This document shows positions 6,924-7,806 of a DNA stretch of 7,806 nucleotides, piece after piece (positions within the stretch are counted from its first letter, which is position 1; each line of letters opens with the position of its first letter). This DNA comes from Lachnoclostridium sp. UBA933 (GTDB taxonomy: Bacteria > Bacillota > Clostridia > Lachnospirales > Lachnospiraceae). The stretch is taken from assembly GCA_002293545.1 (NCBI GenBank), contig DBDL01000074.1, positions 6,440 through 14,245 of the forward strand. Reading direction: 5' to 3'. The position numbers were made by a program, and so were the translations under genes. The notes beneath the pieces were generated by a model, which saw only the letters and a list, made by a program, of their open reading frames with translations, was not told where the DNA came from and searched no databases.

Positions 6924-6987
6924 ATACTTGCTTCTGCATACAAACGACAAACGTTTTGCAAAAACAAACAAAAGAATGGAGATTAAT

Positions 6988-7593
6988 ATGAAAACTTTAA
7001 AACTGGCAATGCTCCTATTATGGATGGGACTGTTTTGTATTGCTTGTACAGATTCCGAAAAAGATATCCCTACCGAAGAGCCATCCGCACCCACACCAGT
7101 TCTAACTGCTGTTCCTGCAGATGACAATTCCGTATCAGATTCCGAGAGTTCCGAAGCCGGCGACTCGTTCAAAAGAGCAGAAGAAAGAGCGAAAGAAGCG
7201 GCAGCTAATGCAAAGAAGATAGCGAGCGGAAATATTTACGAATCCATTACAAGCATCCACAAAAACTCCAAAATATGGGAGATGGATTCATCTTATACGG
7301 TATTTCTTAATTTAAAGGAGGATTCTCCTGACAAAGTGGCTAAAAATTTCTATACCATATGTAAAAAAATATTACGGAAAACATTTCGAGAAAAACAATC
7401 CGTATCGTTTGCATTAGATGTTGGAGATGAAAAATTTATTACAAATTTTGTTGTTACGTATTCAGACAATCAATTAATCGGGATAGAACCAGACACCGCT
7501 ATTAAAAAATATGAATCCGCATTAAAAAAAGCTTATAAAGCCGATAAATATTTTCAAAATATTGATATAGACAAAGTATATGATTTATTATGA
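6988..7593 (+). CDS. Probable small lipoprotein of unknown family
   Basis: I do not recognise this 201-aa protein. The N-terminus MKTLK is followed by a hydrophobic stretch (about 6-19) and a lipobox-like CIAC with Cys20 as the probable lipidated residue; Cys at -3 in place of Leu/Val/Ile is atypical. Residues 21-59 form a Pro/Ser/Thr/acidic linker, 60-81 an Ala/Lys/Glu-rich helix (RAEERAKEAAANAKK), and 83-201 a probable globular domain with predicted strands around 102-109, 138-145 and 151-158 and helices around 115-133 and 170-187. It would sit on the outer face of the membrane. The start at 6988 has GGAG 6 nt upstream; the frame is open back to 6895 but that part lies across the predicted promoter. 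A terminator-like hairpin follows the stop. Function unknown; placement near envelope genes is only suggestive. Confidence 0.8.
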   Translation: MKTLKLAMLLLWMGLFCIACTDSEKDIPTEEPSAPTPVLTAVPADDNSVSDSESSEAGDSFKRAEERAKEAAANAKKIASGNIYESITSIHKNSKIWEMDSSYTVFLNLKEDSPDKVAKNFYTICKKILRKTFREKQSVSFALDVGDEKFITNFVVTYSDNQLIGIEPDTAIKKYESALKKAYKADKYFQNIDIDKVYDLL

Positions 7594-7612
7594 TAAACAG
7601 CCTTATAATTCT

Positions 7613-7663
7613 AAAAGAGGGTGTTCCAAAAGTCATGAGATGACCTGAGGGATTCCCTTTTTC
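7613..7663 (+). terminator. Imperfect terminator-like hairpin after the lipoprotein gene
   Basis: AAAGAGGG (7614-7621) can pair with CCCTTTTT (7655-7662) through one G-T wobble, enclosing a perfect small hairpin GTCAT-GAG-ATGAC (7632-7644) and a second, local AGGG-ATT-CCCT stem (7648-7658) that runs into five T residues (7658-7662). It starts 20 nt after the stop codon, as expected for an intrinsic terminator. The left arm GGGTGTTCCAAAAGTCA resembles the ends of some insertion sequences, so a decayed element end is an alternative. Confidence 0.5.
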
Positions 7664-7710
7664 TATTGCCAAAAATAAAGGTTAATCACTAAACCGCTTC
7701 CTATTTCCAC

Positions 7711-7732
7711 CTTATTATGGTAATGTAATAAG
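7711..7732. repeat. Short AT-rich inverted repeat
   Basis: CTTATTA (7711-7717) and TAATAAG (7726-7732) are perfectly complementary with an 8-nt spacer. This could be an operator half-site pair for a gene beyond the window, or chance in AT-rich DNA. The stretch 7664-7806 otherwise shows no gene. Confidence 0.3.
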
Positions 7733-7770
7733 TATACCTGCATTTAAAGCTTATACTATGAATCAATTAC

Positions 7771-7806
7771 TATATGAAACGACATAAAAAACTGTCATTT
7801 CATATA
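7771..7806. repeat. Inverted repeat reaching the window end
   Basis: The 14-nt arms TATATGAAACGACA (7771-7784) and TGTCATTTCATATA (7793-7806) match except for one position (7780/7797), with loop TAAAAAAC. The right arm ends exactly at the window edge, so the repeat may be longer. It could be a hairpin or terminator for a neighbouring gene, or an operator. Confidence 0.7.

Noticed and set aside
6895..6987. N-terminal extension of the lipoprotein to 6895
   Set aside because: It would place the start codon on the predicted -35 box and put the lipoprotein leader inside the protein; ATG 6988 has a good ribosome binding site.
6931..6987. Catabolite-response element or riboswitch in the lipoprotein leader
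   Set aside because: The AAACGTTT palindrome lacks the flanking bases expected of a CcpA site, and the leader is too short and unstructured for a known riboswitch class.

Overview
The window looks like chromosomal DNA of a Gram-positive, Clostridia-type bacterium (Lachnospiraceae-like is my best guess, not proven). Reasons: AT-leaning base composition, strong AAAGGAGG-type ribosome binding sites, sigma-A promoters with TATAAT boxes, a GTG start, a probable lipoprotein, and a combination of peptidoglycan-binding repeats with a CAP domain that is common in Clostridia. No rRNA, tRNA, CRISPR array or intact mobile element is visible.

Left part (1-3101, minus strand): a two-gene ABC transporter operon. 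An ATPase of the MacB/LolD type is followed, with a 1-base TAATG overlap, by a large permease containing two FtsX-type halves. The permease stop codon lies at the very left edge, so anything further along this operon is outside the window.

Centre (3102-5300): a regulatory intergenic region, then a plus-strand two-component system, an OmpR-family response regulator whose stop overlaps (ATGA) the start of a membrane histidine kinase. The transporter and the two-component system diverge from one intergenic region. It holds a near-ideal sigma-A promoter for the regulator, an overlapping -10 box on the opposite strand for the transporter, and two identical 11-bp direct repeats with degenerate further copies. 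Those repeats are the obvious candidate binding site for the regulator. The simplest reading is a sense-and-export module: the kinase senses an envelope or extracellular signal, the regulator acts on the shared control region, and the FtsX-type transporter responds. The substrate cannot be read from the sequence.

Right part (5301-7806): a CAP-domain protein with two peptidoglycan-binding domains and an N-terminal decapeptide repeat array, but with no signal peptide. It is followed by a perfect 17-bp hairpin without a T-tract, then by a separately promoted small probable lipoprotein of unknown family. The window closes with a terminator-like hairpin and two further inverted repeats, the last running off the end.

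The most interesting items are the shared divergent control region with helically phased repeats, and the leaderless CAP protein with a recently amplified 60-bp tandem repeat. I do not see a clearly new multi-gene system; the transporter and two-component genes belong to known families.
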